Shown one piece after another: positions 35,606 through 48,068 of a DNA stretch of 64,000 nt. The DNA comes from Liopterus haemorrhoidalis (lineage: Eukaryota; Arthropoda; Insecta; Coleoptera; Dytiscidae). Below the pieces are notes generated by a model. The model was not told the origin of the DNA and searched no databases. It was given only the letters and a program-made list of their open reading frames with translations. The stretch is taken from the NCBI GenBank assembly GCA_963971575.1, contig OZ020611.1:20930092-20994091 (forward strand), in the 5' to 3' direction. Position numbers and translations under genes: made by a program. How positions within the stretch are numbered: the first letter of the stretch is position 1; the number at the start of each line of letters is the position of its first letter.

Positions 35606-35810
35606 GAACTCAGCGCGAAAAAATATTATTTATTTATTTATTTTATTTGGATAGATTTATTTATTTTACATCCAACAGGATAGATTCTAATAATAAGTTG
35701 TCACTACAGTATAATAAAATATTTGTACAGAAATTGAATACAAAAAGACCAAATTAAGCTACTAAACAATTAAATAATACGTAATACATATTTATACACA
35801 TCCGTTTTAG

Positions 35811-36640
35811 GATTTTGTAGGTATGACAATCCAAAAACCCTTATAACGTCACTCATGTACCTATCAATAGGAAAAATACTGAGAGTTCAAAAAAACATAT
35901 CGCGAAATAGGTATAAACAAATATGTATTTAATGAAAAAAATAATATATTTTTTTAAATTTTGAGTAGGGTATCAAATGAAACCTATAAATTCAAGGATA
36001 AACAAGAGAATTTTCAGTTTTGAAAAATAATTTTTTGTATGGTATTTTCGCCAAAAATATATCAAATAACTTTTTTCCTCAACCTTGTCTCCCAAAGAGA
36101 TTAATTTAAATATCTAAAAAAATCTCAATAATGTACATTAATAAGAACCAAAATAATTCAACAGGAATTTTTGATCAGATTAGGGTTTTTTTGAAAATTA
36201 TGGATTTTTAGGTGTCGTTGAAAAAAAATATTATTTAAAAAAAATATATTGTGTGGCATCTATAGAAAGCTCTAGAGATGTATATTAAGGAACAAAAAGT
36301 AGTTTGTCTTTTTTTTTTAAATTTTAATACGCTTTTTTTTCAAAAATATCCTTATCACCTAACTTTTCGTTTAACCCCTTTGTGTTAAAGGGAAACAATT
36401 AAAAAAAAAAAAATTAAAAAATGTTAAAAATACGAAAAAATTCTAGGTAATGTACATTTTAGGTAATATTTTCTAGTACCGGAAAGGTACGAGAGGAATT
36501 TTCAATCAGATTTCCTTTTTGTAAAATATGGCAGTTTTTATGTTTTTGACAAAATTTATTATTTTTTTAATTAATGACTAAATTATTGATAATAATGTTA
36601 ATATTGAATATAATGTTATATACGTCGTGATTCAACTCAT
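35811..36640 (+). mobile_element. family-1 Helentron-like copy without microsatellite or 3' end
   Basis: AGGATTTTGTAGGTATGACAATCC start, ATAGGAAAAATACTGAGAG block, AACAGGAATTTTTGATCAG and later GGTACGAGAGGAATTTT. No tRNA-like cassette and no hairpin end. Confidence 0.6.
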
Positions 36641-37884
36641 TGAAAAAAAAAAATAAATCCTCACTTCTACAATACGTGATGAGCTCTAAAATTCAAACGT
36701 GTTCCTTACAAACACTAAAACCACGTTTTTTAGCAATGGGGGGAGGTAGACAATCCCCCTCCCCCAACAGTGCGCGCCTGATAAGCGTACTTAGTAATTA
36801 TTCGTGACGTCATGTGATTCTTTTAATAAATCAACTACAAGCTCTTCTAGTGTTGATAACGGAACGACAAGTAATTATCTAAAATAATTTTGATGCTATT
36901 TTAGTAAAGTTAAATTAAAAAACAGTATGTAATATAACATAACGGTGTTATGTTATGTATTTGTTTAATGTCAAACGTAGTGAAAAAATGTTAACACGTG
37001 CCATCTGGCGCCATATTTTTCAAATAATATTATTTTAATACATGGGATCTCATGTCAGAAGTCTTCCTGTGTTCTTTATCTGTTTTTTTGCCTGTCTGGA
37101 TCTGTCCTAGTTCCTGTTTGCAGGTCATATCGCCAGACAATCTGTTCCCTTTATATCCCTCAACAGTGTCAAGGCCATACTTTTAGATTAGTCATTAGAT
37201 CTCTTTAGAAACGTTGAAAGAGTTCTAGCACGCGTCTTAGGTCAAGATGTGTGAATAGAAGTTAAGTTAGGGTTACCCAAGTAAGTGATGCCGAATAGAA
37301 TTTATTCCGGAGCCTACAAGACATCTTTATAAATATCTGAATAAAATTTACTATGTAAATTAATTAAAATATTGGAGGTCTATAATTCACCAATTAATCT
37401 GTAAATGTTACTAAAATTGTAAGACGTACGTACTTTACGAGGGCTACAGTCTGTTCCAAACGGTTTGGCGGAACTAAATGGGAATTTCGTTTTATAGGTT
37501 GTCACGAGAAGGGCTCACATTGCTTGGGTTATTTCATTTTTCAAGTTGGAATTTCAAAATTTAAAATTCCAACAATGAAACCATGGAAACGAATGACATA
37601 TGTCAAAATAAAATTATTTTTTTTACATATTTTAATTACAAAAAAATAAATAAATGGGAAATTTGTATTAAGAATGACACAAAAAATCAAAATATAAAGA
37701 AAATGACATTTTAAAATGATATTAACCTTAAACAAATGTTTATTGTAAGTATGATTTACAAAGCTTAAACAAAACGGCCGAAAAGCACGATTTAAACGAT
37801 GAAAGTAACTAGATTGCAAAATCTAGTTCCGCTTAACTGTTTGGAGCAGACTTTACCTTTTAAGTTTTTACAAAAATTAAGATA

Positions 37885-37922
<38 letters not shown>

Positions 37923-37960
37923 GGTTTGTGTTATACAGTGTTATGTGTTATACAGTGTTT
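36641..37960. other. intergenic
   Basis: CCCCCTCCCCCAACAGTGCGCGCCTG at about 36756 looks like a hAT-type or other transposon end, similar to 32395-32430. A TA run lies at 37889-37918. No gene seen. Confidence 0.35.
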
Positions 37961-37970
37961 GTTTGAAACG

Positions 37971-38250
37971 GGGCACCCCGAAAATCTCCTTTATTTGTAA
38001 AGATACAAAAAATCTTCAGAACAAAAGTTAAACTAGACAAAAAGGCCCATCTAAAGGTTACTATAAGAATTCTGAGGCACTTCCGGTTTCACCGGAAATG
38101 ATGTCAACTTTTGATCTAGCATAGGGAATCGATAATTTTATATTTTTTTCCTAAAGTACATTAAATTAGCTTTAAAATGACACCAAAAAATCATATTTTT
38201 ATGTTAACCATTTCAAAATGGCGACCATTTATTTACAAAATAATAATCAA
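37971..38250 (-). repeat. 280-bp dispersed repeat, copy B (inverted)
   Basis: Inverted relative to 13888-14165 and 60484-60769; carries TTCCGGTTTCACCGGAA. Confidence 0.78.
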
Positions 38251-38269
38251 CATAAGTTTTACAAAGTTG

Positions 38270-38530
38270 AACGTAGCAAGCTTTGAAAACAATAAGCAAA
38301 GACTGCAAGACACAAGACAAGTGAAGCAGATCTGGGAGATCAGAACGTACAGAAAGCAAATAATAGGAAGACCAAGAAATACATGGGACAGAACAGTAAA
38401 GGGAATACTAGAAAAAAGAGGAAAAACGATTATAGAAGGTAAAAGAATGACAAGAAACAAAAAAGACTGGGCGAAATTCGTACATAAAACATTCGTTGTA
38501 AAATTATTATTATTATTATTATTATTGTAA
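38270..38530 (+). pseudogene. LINE C-terminal fragment with (ATT)n tail
   Basis: Frame reads IGRPRNTWDRTVKGILEKRG and MTRNKKDWAKFVH, the usual last residues of one group of LINE reverse transcriptases (GRPRxxW ... DRxxW). Followed by an (ATT) tail to about 38527. Only the 3' end is present. Confidence 0.75.
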
Positions 38531-38996
38531 ATCCGTACTGCCATAATATAGAAAAGAAGGAGAAAAGAAATACAGCCTACACTGTACTACGGCAGAAGGC
38601 TTTTATATATATATACTAATTTCACGTTAATGCTAATTTCTAATTTGGAGGTTCTGAACGAGCATTGAGCTTCTACATGCAGTCCCATTAGAAGTTTTCA
38701 CGAGTCGGCACTGGAATATATAGATATAAATAAGTATAAATTTATCATGATAAGCACAAAGTCTATTAATATCAATTTTTACAACTTTTTTTAAAGCAAA
38801 ATCAGCCATAAATTTATTAATAACATTTCGCAGTAAAAGATAAAATGAATCGCGCAATGAATACTAATCACATGTTGCTGACTTAACTTAAATGACCTCC
38901 ATACTGGTATTCCCCAATGTTACTTAACAATAGTAACCGTAATTGCATTGTAGCCGAAGATCTAGTCGCAGCTAATGTTTATGCTGTGATCTAGCG

Positions 38997-39167
38997 ATGG
39001 AGAGTCGCTCGCAAGAGGCGAGGTTTAGTGTTAAAAAAGTCTGTAAATGTAGTTTAAGTGTTCTAACTACGGTTTTAGCGGTGGTGTTAACTGTTTATAT
39101 AGTGCAGATACCTATTGTGAACTATCATTACTTGTTTTCATGGCATGTTATATTAGGAACAATTGCC
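38997..39167 (+). CDS. b561 gene 1, coding exon 1
   Basis: Encodes residues 1-57: a basic, cysteine-containing leader, transmembrane helix 1 and the start of helix 2 with haem-ligand His50 in SWHVILGT. It ends after a complete codon (GCC) at the donor GTGAGT, so the intron is phase 0. The open frame runs on to 39230 but that tail is intronic. The paralogue ends its exon 1 at the equivalent codon with donor GTAAGT. No 5' untranslated exon or promoter could be assigned. Confidence 0.88.
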
Positions 39168-42100
39168 GTGAGTATGATTGCGTATTTAATTATACAGTGG
39201 CGGACTGTGATTCCTTTTAGAGTTACTTAAGTAAAACAAGTAGTATAACTATCGAGTTTGAAGGTTGTACAGTTGATCAAGGGCGCGGGGCGTAAATAAA
39301 TATAATAGGGGAAACTTTTTAAGATCGCAGCGCCATATGCGGCAAAGCTGGAATACCCGAAAGTGACATTAAACTTTTACTCGTGTATTTGTTTACATGG
39401 TGAAAATGAATACCAGTAGTATTTTTGCTGTTTTCTGAGCTTTTTTTTTAAAGGTAATCTACGATTTACAAGATATGTTATAATATACTATTCTAAAGAA
39501 ATTTCAAGGAAATTTTTAGTTTTTCATTGTATGTTTAATTATTTTTGTTTGACTGTGTCAATATAATAGCAACAAAAATATGATAAATATATTAGTAAAA
39601 TTTAATATCTCTGCCTGAAAAGGTAGACGGGCCTTTTAATATATCAACTGATGATTTAGGCAAATTTTGGCTGGGGTATAGGTTTTTTTCAGTCTTTTCT
39701 TGGAAGTAAAAAATAACTTTCCATAAAATGCAACGAACAAACGTGCAAGCATGGGCTTGGATTTTTACCCATTTTTAGTTTTTGGGTCCATAAAAACCTA
39801 CAATCCACTTTCTCTCTGCCTCCAAACGTCGTTTCAATTGATATTTTTTTCAATTTAGGCAAATTATGGAATGTTTAAGAGGGATTCTTCCTTATTCACA
39901 ATTTACATTGCGGCACCCAACAAAATTGATTATTTTTTTTCCATGATTCACAAAAATAAAACACAAACAACAAAAAAAAAAAAAAAACACGTATTTCTCC
40001 ATTGAACAAAACAAAACAATGTCACTTTCGTATCTTCCGCAAATTGCCACCAGATGTCAGGGCGCTTAGGAAGTTTCCCCTATGAGTCTCTTTGACAGTC
40101 CATCCTGCATCGTATAAATCCTTTCCTTGGTACGTGGATTAACGATCAAAATTTTATTTTTGGAAAATAAATTATTTTGATGCGATTTTTACCAAACTCT
40201 GTGCAAAAAAAAAAAATTGTCCCACACCCTGTAGCCCAGACGGTTTAAACTAAAAATCTGAAAAAAAGTAATGTACATTGTTGTGAATCAGGATAGTACA
40301 ACAGGAATTTTTGATCAGATTATGTTTTCGAAAAATAACGCATTTTTTGTGTTTATTGGTTGACGATGCACAAAAGTTATACTTATGTAACACACTATAT
40401 TAGAAGGCGTATCCTGGTCTAATGGTTAGCTTGCTCGATTGCTACCCAGCTTACTAGGGTTCACTCCCGGGCAGAGGAGACGATTTTATTTTTTGATTTT
40501 ATTCCATTTTTATTTTGTTTAAATTATTTTGTCCAAATTGTAGTTATATTTTGGCAATTGTTGCATTTAACTTTTAAGACCGTAAATTTAATAACCAATT
40601 GGAATTGTTGGAAATATATTACAAATAGTGTGTTTATCAGTGTTATTTATTAAATAAAAATGCATTTTCTATGCGATAGAAAAGGAAAAAATACTGAGCG
40701 TTCTGTTTATAAAATTTTCTTCTTCACAAATCCCTATTTGATGTTAATTGTTTTTCACACTCAATACTTTTATTTGCAGAATAAAATATTTCATCTTTCC
40801 TAATTTAACCACCATCGTATATCTTATAATAAAGAAGTTAGCAATGTTTAAACATTTCCCAAAAACATAGTCTATAAAATCATGCAAATAACAAACACGT
40901 ACGAAGTACTGGTTCATCATACAGTTTTATATACAGACAAGAAAACAAATATAGCATTGTTTTAATTTTAATGTTATTTAAATTTAAATTCATTACCACA
41001 ACTTTAATTGTGATAAACAGGATGTTACGACATCAGACCAAATAGGTTAGACATCGCCATCCAGAATTGCAAAACAACTCATTGCTAAATCCATCAATAA
41101 CTCCCTCTTTACTACCAACATTAACATTATTAAGTTGTTACCCCTGCTTCTTAAATTCCATCTTAATTTGCAAACATTTGTATGTAAGTATGCTAAATAA
41201 TTCATAATGCTTAATAATTTGGTACAGGGGCAAATTCTATACGTAATCCAGCTACATAATTATGAGCTATTAAGACTTAATACCGAATTTAAAAATTATA
41301 TTTTTCAGTGTAAGAGATACATTGTTACAAAATTTTCATTCATAAGTACCAAGAGATATTCAATAACTTTATTTAAAAATGAAAGTCGTAAGTGATTTGG
41401 ATTTAGGGTATGATTTAAGCAAATTTTGTTTAAATGAATTTTTGTGAAATTTTTACAAAATTGCTTACTTTACATCTTTATCGATATGCCTCTGGTAATC
41501 GAATTTTTTAAATTTATTTGGGATTATCTGGAGAACCCGTAATTCATACAGTTTTTTAATGTATATTGTTGCTGTAACCAGGCGCGCACCCTTGAATTTT
41601 TCTTGGGGGGGGGGCTCAGAAGACAATATTGTTCTTCTCACTTCTAACTAAAAAAAAGGCCTCACTTCTTAACAGAAAAAAAATGTCCTCACTTCTAAAA
41701 TACAAGTGATGACCAAAAATAAAAAGGTCTTCGCCTCTAATATACAAGTGATGACAAAAAAGGTCCTCTTTCAAGATTTTAGTTTAAGGTTGTCCCTCCG
41801 TAACTCCCCAAATATTCATCCAATCGAAAAAGTATGTATTATAAAAAAAAAAGATTTATTTTCTCATTATAAACAATTTTTGTCATATACGTTTTTGCTG
41901 TTAACTCCTCAAATATTCCCAACTCAAAAACAGTTATAGAAAACGTCCTGAAGTTAGAATTTTTGGATTCCTCGTAGTTTATTTAGTCTAAAAAAATTTG
42001 AGGCCTTATTCGTTATCCGTATTTTAACATCTTCGCATGGACGTTTCTCAAAAACAATATGCGATAAAGACCTGCGGTTGAAATTTTTGAAATCTTGAAG

Positions 42101-45100
42101 TCCTAATTGACTTGTAAGCAAATAAAAAAAAATTTAAAATTTTTCATTTTATTAACTTTTTTTTTGCAAATTTTGATAAATCCTAACTAAGAAATTGTTT
42201 AGGATAGAAATTTGCGGTTTGAAATTTTAAAATTATCCAACATTGTTTAGTCTAAGAAAAAAAATTGAGTTTTAATAAACCAATTTTTAAGTTTTGTATG
42301 GACAGTAATCCAAAACCCTTGAAAATGGTCAAAAAACGAAAAAATCGTAAGGGGACCTTAAAAAAATCGTGATTTTCAAGCAAAAAATTATTGTTTTAAA
42401 TTTTATTGAAAATTGGTACAAATATGTATTCTTGGTCATAGATCAACAAAATTGGGAACATTTTGAAGTTTGGGAAAAAGTTTTGGTATTCAAATCGGAG
42501 TAAAAAAATTTTTGATAAAAATATCAAAACTTTGGCGATTGTTAATTTGGGGTACGCGTAGCCATTACCGGGGGTCCGCGAAACAATTTTGACATTAACT
42601 TTACATCCCTCAACTTTTCGCTTAACTCATGTAATAAAAATCCTGCATGGTCAAGACTTTTTGTATTTGTTGTTACCTAACTAACTAGTTATTGACATAA
42701 CTACAATAATTAGTAAAAATTTAATTATTTTTATTCAACTGCAAATTATTTACAAAATACATATAATAAAATCTAATTTGACCAATATTTGACCAAGAAA
42801 TGTTTATATGAGTTTAACGTATTATAATTTGTAATTTTTTAAATTCTTTTTACTACTATTTTTATTCTATATTCTATATGCTAATATGTTCAACTCTATA
42901 AAAAAAATGTTGTTCAAGAGGGCGTCCTCGGACTACATAAGTTTAAGAACCCCTGATCTATATTAATAAAATTGGAGGCTATATCAGTTTTTTTTCGGCC
43001 TCATATTTGGTTTCTATACGTTTCAGACAATTATAAAACAAAATCCGCAAAAAAATCAATTTTTGTCCAATATTATATTATATGTATGTTAGCGTCTGGT
43101 AAAATAACCACAACAATTGTTTAAATAAAATACCGATTCACACGAGATAACTTATTGTTCGAGTTCACTCTTACAATGCTAGGCGACAACTGATTATTTG
43201 AGCTTATCAAATCAAGAGTACATAATTTATCAATTAACGTTAATGACATATATAGTGTGACGTCAGCTAATGTATTTAAACATGATAAAAACGTAACAAG
43301 GGCCCATGTTAACATACATAAAAGCCACGTAGTTGCCAACTGCACAGTATCGGAAGATAAAAATTCCGAAATGGAATCTGGGATTTAAGCCCTCATCCTT
43401 TTGTTCAGGTCAACCGTGAGGTTAACCGGCAAACTGATAGACCGACAGACCGACAGACAGACCGGTAGACCGCTGATGATTTGGCAACCAACTTGATGAC
43501 GTGGGTTCCGAAGTTAAACAATTGGTGCTCAGAATTTCTGTGTTAAATTTAAAATTAAATTTACTAATTTTGATATCTAATCTAATGATAAAACTATATT
43601 GATGTAAGTAAAATATTGTATTTGACTCGCATATAATGGCTATATTTATTTTCTAGAAAATAAATAGTTTTATGTCTAAATTAATAATAAATAGAATATA
43701 CGACTTTTATTCGAAAAATATAAAAATATAGACTATAAAGACTTTAAAACAAACCGATTTTTAAACATGCCTATATTTATAATTCAAATATAGCCAGTCC
43801 TAAGCCTGATAAAAATGTGAAGGAATGCCATGTGAATATGTACAGTTCATTGTAAATAACATGTTTATTTTAAATAATGATTACGGTCCTGTCCTATGTC
43901 CTGGCCCTATTGTTAACAGAACCATAAACTCAGCAGGTATAATGGATATATTCAGATCAATTCTGTAAAAAGTTACACTGTAGTAACGTTACTACAAGAT
44001 AAAATATTATAAAAAGTATAATGACTTTTATTCATGATAGTAATTGACCTGGCTCATAGGGACAGATTTAGTTACTATTTTCATAGTAAGTGAGTTACAG
44101 AATTGGTCTGACTGTCAGTCATTATTGGAACCAATAAGTGAGACTGGCCAATTCCTTCTGGAAATAATATACAATCCTCGTCTACGGCGAGAATCCTCAG
44201 AATTTCTCAGAATTATTTTGATAATAAAGATATTATTCATAACAATACGTAGCGTTTATGCAATACACAATTTTACTATATTAACAGTTTTATTATAAAA
44301 GTTAGACAAAATACAAATAATAACATTGGCAAATTATGTGCGGTATAAATAGGAATTGAAATTATTTGTAAGGGACTCGGTTCCTGGCTATGGTCTGGTG
44401 TATGTGCAATTCAACAGAGAAGCTGGTAAAATCAGTTCAAAATATTTTATTAGTTTTTTTTCAAAATTAGGTGGTGGCAGCCACCCCCTTTTTCAGTTTG
44501 GTAAATTCACTCCCCTGGTTGTTACATTTTTGGTGAGAACGGTGGGATTCTTTAGTAGCTTATAGCTACCACAGTTATATGCTTGTTAAATATAATACTA
44601 TTTAATTATTATATTTTAATATGTAATAAATGAAAATAGATTAGTTTTATTTTCACATTCAATATTTCCTGAAGACCCGCACATGCGTTTCCCAAGCGCC
44701 GCATCAGGCTCGAGACTCTCTCTATCTGCTGACTCCTAAACTAGTGTGGTAAGTGTACATATTGTACACTTAACACATTAGTATGTAGACTATTTGCAAT
44801 ACGATTCTGTAATGCACGTCACATATATTGCAGGCGGTCAATTCGTTGTCACAGTTAATTTGTTTTTCTTTTTTAGTACATAATTTTAATGCCAGAGTCC
44901 ATCCTTCTTTACTCCAGTGACATCAAATACTCAAGATTAAGTCGAAGCAAGAAACCATGGATACATGGCATCTTATTTATCGTAGCTACAATTTTGGGAA
45001 TACTTTCCATATTTTTCGATACGTACACCAAGATAGTGTATAAAAATTATCCTGGACAAGAACATTTCATATCTGCTCATGCGTTAACAGGTAAATTTTA

Positions 45101-47459
45101 GATCTGATATAGATTATGTAATTCATAGAAACTTAATTATCGGTTTTATACAAAATAAATAATCTGAAATAAAATTACTAACAATCTATACACCAAAATT
45201 TGCAACGAATTTTTATATATCTCAGTGGCGCAGCCAGGATTTTGTATTGGGGAGGGCCGAATCAAATTTCGAGGGCACGCGGGCCTCAGACGGCCCTCCA
45301 CCTGATTTTTTGTGGCCCCTGAAGCGGTAATCAAAATCGCTTGAGCTTATTTAAGGGATAAATATATTTAAAAATGTAAAATATACTCTCTTCCCCTTTT
45401 CTGTTTATAAAAAAAAATGTCAAGAAACCCTTCAGGATATTTAAAGTTCCGTCACTGCTTATCATTTTGTATGTAAAATAGACTGCGACCCAAATCAGTT
45501 CGACATCCCTGCTGTTGGATATTAATGTTTATATCAAATAATAATTTCATTATTTGTTGATAAAAAAATGTAATTGTTAATCCATGTATCAAGAACTTTC
45601 ACTTGATTTTTTCTTCGATAAATACATATTTGTTTATATTTTTCGTGGGATATATTTTTGAAGTCTCAATATTTCTCTTACTTATGTTCAGTTCTCTAAA
45701 TCAGCCGCTTGACCACAATTTGTACCGAACGAACAGACTCATGTGACGGAATAAGGATTTCTTGATTATACCTACGAAAACCTAAAAATAACATGTAAAT
45801 GTATTTTCACAATAATTATGTCACTTTATCAAGAGTAGGCAATCTTAAAAAAATGTATACTTATACGAAAACAAAAAAATGCCAATATTGTTTACAATGA
45901 AGTAATTTAAAAATTAACTACTGAGCAGCACCGTGCAATCTGCTGGTCATGGGAGGGGCCCAGGCCCGTCGCCCCCCCCTTGGCTGCGCCACTGGTTGTG
46001 GTTAACAAATTTTATCTTCAACTTCCCGAGCAGCACCGTGTAATCTGCTGGTCTTGGGAGGAGCCCAGGCCCGTCGCCCCCCCCCCCTTGGCTGCGCCAC
46101 TGGTTGTGGTTAACAAATTTTACCTTCAACTTCCCGAGCAGCACTGTGTAATCTGCTGGACCTGGGAGGGGCCCAGGCCCGTCGCCCCCCCCCTTGGCTG
46201 CGCCACTGATCTATCTAAAAGAATATTTTTAATTCTAGGAAAAATTGTTTTAAAAATGTAGCTCAATAATTTAAAAATAGATATCAGCCAACAATTTTTT
46301 GAAACTTTTGAAAAATGTGTTCTTGTCCTGCACCCTTTTACCAAAAGAAGTTTAACTAAAAATCTGAAAAAATTATAGGTAAAATGTACAATGATCTGAG
46401 CCGAAACGTACGAGAGGAATTTTTTTATCATATTGCGTTTTTGGAAAATATTGCAGTTTTTGTGGTTTTGACAAAATTATTATTATTATTTTTTTTGGTT
46501 AAGGGTTAAATTATGGCTAATAATGTTATGAATTTTTTGTATTTATGGCTATGGTAGTGCATGTCTTATTTTTAAATTAAAAATACAATACAAAAAATTT
46601 GACTGCTGAGAATAGAGTTCATGTGTGTAAGGAGCCTATAGGCGGAGCCTACTGTTATACGAATGATTTAACCTATTATTTCGATCAGTTGTTTTTTGTT
46701 TTTAAGATATCAAACAAGAATAAATCATTTTTAGTAGTAAAATACTTATAAAACAAATAACACATTGTTATTAGTGAAAAATTCGTTTTTGAAATTGAAA
46801 AAACTCGAGCCATTTATCAATATATTTCTTATTAATTTGATAAAGACTATACGAAGCAAATGCAGAAAAAATCGCTGGGTTGTTTTAATTTAAATTTTGT
46901 TGTGATGTAATTTTCGAAAATTATTTAAATTTAGTTTAAAACATTAAATGGAAGCTCTTAGTACTCAAATAACGAGTAAAAATGATTATCAAGAAATTGT
47001 TTATCAAAAAATACTCTTTGACATCCAGCATTCTGTTGGCTTCTTACTCTTATTAAATACCTACAAAACCCTGAAATGTGTCAAAATTCATACTTAACAT
47101 CAGTTTTTATTTCTAGATTTTACTCTAATATACGGATTTCTTTTACAGGATTAATATCAGTGATATTCCTCGTTCTGTCCGTTATCACTGGATTACTTAC
47201 TGCGAACTCCCAATGGGCGTTCAGACAAATAAAAATCACCCCGCTGTGGTTGAAGATAAACCATAACATACTTGGACAACTGGGCTTCATTTTAGGAATG
47301 ATATCAATGTGTCTATCTTATTACACCAGCTGGTTTGTGTTTTACACCGACCTCTGCGTTAGAATTGTTATAACCCTTATTACTGTTTTGATTACTGTTT
47401 GGTGTTTAATCACTGCTGTGAGAAATTGTATTAGTTACTTTAGAACTGTTTTCTCATAA
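38997..47459 (+). CDS. cytochrome b561 domain protein, gene 1 (three coding exons, complete)
   Basis: Join 38997-39167, 44877-45090, 47149-47459: 696 nt, 231 aa, close to the roughly 220-230 aa of CYB561D2-type proteins. Family role: a six-helix di-haem membrane protein moving electrons across endomembranes, usually from cytosolic ascorbate, often to reduce ferric iron or monodehydroascorbate. Seen here: hydrophobic helices near residues 20-40, 48-69, 87-107, 125-145, 167-187 and 200-218. The four expected haem-ligand histidines are His50 (SWH), His87 (WIHG), His125 (SAHALTG) and His167 (INHNILGQ). Both introns are GT-AG; phases are 0 and 1. The start is the only in-frame ATG giving a short cytosolic leader before helix 1. 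Introns of 5709 and 2058 bp are packed with transposons. ATTAAA (47486) and AATAAA (47751) are candidate poly(A) signals. A same-strand paralogue follows 9.4 kb downstream. Family assignment is firm; the substrate is not known. Confidence 0.9.
39305..40083 (-). mobile_element. unclassified 779-bp DNA element, copy B, both ends
   Basis: Ends ATAGGGGAAACTT and AAGTTTCCCCTAT, possibly with a TA duplication. Inverted copy of 15159-15945. Starts 138 bp after exon 1 of b561 gene 1. No coding content. Confidence 0.78.
40125..40620 (+). mobile_element. family-1 Helentron-like internal fragment
   Basis: From GTACGTGGATTAACGATC to AATAACCAATTGGAATTG; both termini missing. Includes the best-preserved tRNA-like cassette. 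Confidence 0.65.
40407..40476 (+). repeat. tRNA-like cassette in family-1 fragment
   Basis: A-box TGGTCTAATGGTTAGC (40415-40430) and B-box GGGTTCACTCCC (40457-40468), spaced as in tRNAs. It resembles the tRNA-Glu/Asp type A-box. The acceptor stem is not convincing, so not called as a tRNA gene. Confidence 0.65.
42957..43090 (+). mobile_element. Helitron family-4 5' fragment
   Basis: TCTATATTAATAAAATTGGAGG, same start as at 22547 and 27312. Cut after about 130 bp. Directly preceded by an inverted hAT end (GTTTAAGAACCCCTG). Confidence 0.65.
44877..45090 (+). CDS. b561 gene 1, coding exon 2
   Basis: Acceptor TTCTTTTTTAG then codons for YIILMPESILLYS, matching the family's LMTEAxLLFS segment after helix 2. 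It encodes residues 58-128 with haem-ligand His87 (WIHG) and His125 (SAHALTG), and helix 3 between them. It ends one base into the glycine codon at donor GTAAAT (phase 1), completed by GA at the start of exon 3. Confidence 0.88.
45223..46208. mobile_element. hAT element with triplicated right end
   Basis: Left end CAGTGGCGCAGCCAGG; right end CTTGGCTGCGCCACTG. Flanking 8-mers ATATATCT and ATCTATCT differ at one base. The right end occurs three times in tandem (ending at 45994, 46102 and 46208), each unit about 107 bp with GCCCAGGCCCGTCGCCCCCCC. Contains an inverted family-1 fragment at about 45660-45795. No transposase. Confidence 0.82.
45565..45795 (-). mobile_element. family-1 Helentron-like 5' fragment, inverted
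   Basis: ATACCTACGAAAACCTAAAAA at about 45769 is the inverted start; CAATTTGTACCGAACGAACAGACT is the inverted conserved block plus a microsatellite vestige. Confidence 0.55.
46225..47108 (+). mobile_element. family-1 Helentron-like 3' half
   Basis: Aligns with 1381-2246 throughout (GAGCCTATAGGCGGAGC, CATTTATCAATATATTTC, CCAGCATTCTGTTGGC) and ends with TACCTACAAAACCCTG (47060) and a decayed hairpin. About 40 bp separate it from the exon 3 acceptor. Confidence 0.68.
47149..47459 (+). CDS. b561 gene 1, terminal coding exon 3
   Basis: Acceptor TTTCTTTTACAG. It encodes the split Gly129 to Ser231 and the stop codon TAA. It contains helices 4-6 and the fourth haem-ligand His167 in KINHNILGQLG, equivalent to the YHATSG region of CYB561D2. 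The C-terminal tail is short (RNCISYFRTVFS). The 3' hairpin end of a rolling-circle-like repeat lies only about 40 bp upstream of the acceptor. Confidence 0.88.
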
Positions 47460-48068
47460 AGTCTGATATTATATTTTATTATTGAATTAAAGCAGTGTCT
47501 TATGCTGGTTCTAGATCGGCACAATTTGATCTGGAACCGGCGTTGTTACACTTCGAGGGCGGTGTTATTTGGCTCACAATATTACGAATGGTCAAAATGT
47601 TAAAATTAGCGTAAGAATTGAAATTTATTGTCTGATAATGACATGGGGTTCACCCAACCTCGATAAACGCGATCTGCAGTTAGCGCGTTTTTAATTGCTA
47701 ACACCATTGCAATATTAAAACAGTGCATCGCTCTGTTACAGCTATCTACAAATAAAAATACTTTTTCAGTTTATTGTTAATATAATTTATTGTTATATAT
47801 GTATTGAATGTATTTTGTTTTAAATATATTTTTGTATTACGTATTAAAATAAGTCATGAGTGTGTAAAATTTTATGTACTGTGAATTTTCAAACATTTCA
47901 GGGTCTTGTAGGCAGGGCCGCCGAGAGAACTTCTGGGGCCCCGGGGAGAAACTATCTTTGCGGGCCCTGGCGAGCAACTTTCTTTGTGGGCCCCGGGTAA
48001 TGATCAGTTCTTTATCCGGGGCCGTCAAGAGCGTGAAAACTAATTCTTTCAGACTCTGGATCATATAC
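47460..48068. other. 3' flank of b561 gene 1 and MITE-like GC patch
   Basis: Probable 3' UTR with ATTAAA at 47486 and AATAAA at 47751. CAGGGCCGCCGAGAGAAC (47913) starts a GGGCCCC-rich patch to about 48030 that looks like a hAT-type MITE end; no partner assigned. Confidence 0.5.

Larger units (their letters stand above)
39168..44876 (+). other. intron 1 of b561 gene 1
   Basis: GTGAGT ... TTTTTAG. Holds an unclassified DNA element (39305-40083), a family-1 fragment (40125-40620), a Helitron 5' fragment (42957-43090) and a hAT end (42915-42954). The remaining parts (40620-42900, 43090-44870) show only short frames, GGTCCTCACTTCTAA-type repeats at 41640-41770 and no recognisable gene. Confidence 0.8.
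45091..47148 (+). other. intron 2 of b561 gene 1
   Basis: GTAAAT ... TTTTACAG. Almost wholly transposon: a hAT element (45223-46208) containing an inverted family-1 piece, then a family-1 3' half (46225-47108). Confidence 0.85.

Noticed and set aside
39168..39230. Read-through of exon 1 into a 77-residue protein
   Set aside because: The donor GTGAGT at 39168 matches the paralogue's exon end exactly, and the read-through loses the rest of the b561 fold.
40407..40476. A tRNA gene on the plus strand
   Set aside because: It lies inside a dispersed repeat, a sister copy exists at 33966-34034, and stems are not convincing.
45947..46261. Repeated VVNKFYLQLPEQH frame as a protein
   Set aside because: It is the tandem triplicate of a hAT terminus read through; frames on both strands arise from the same repeat.
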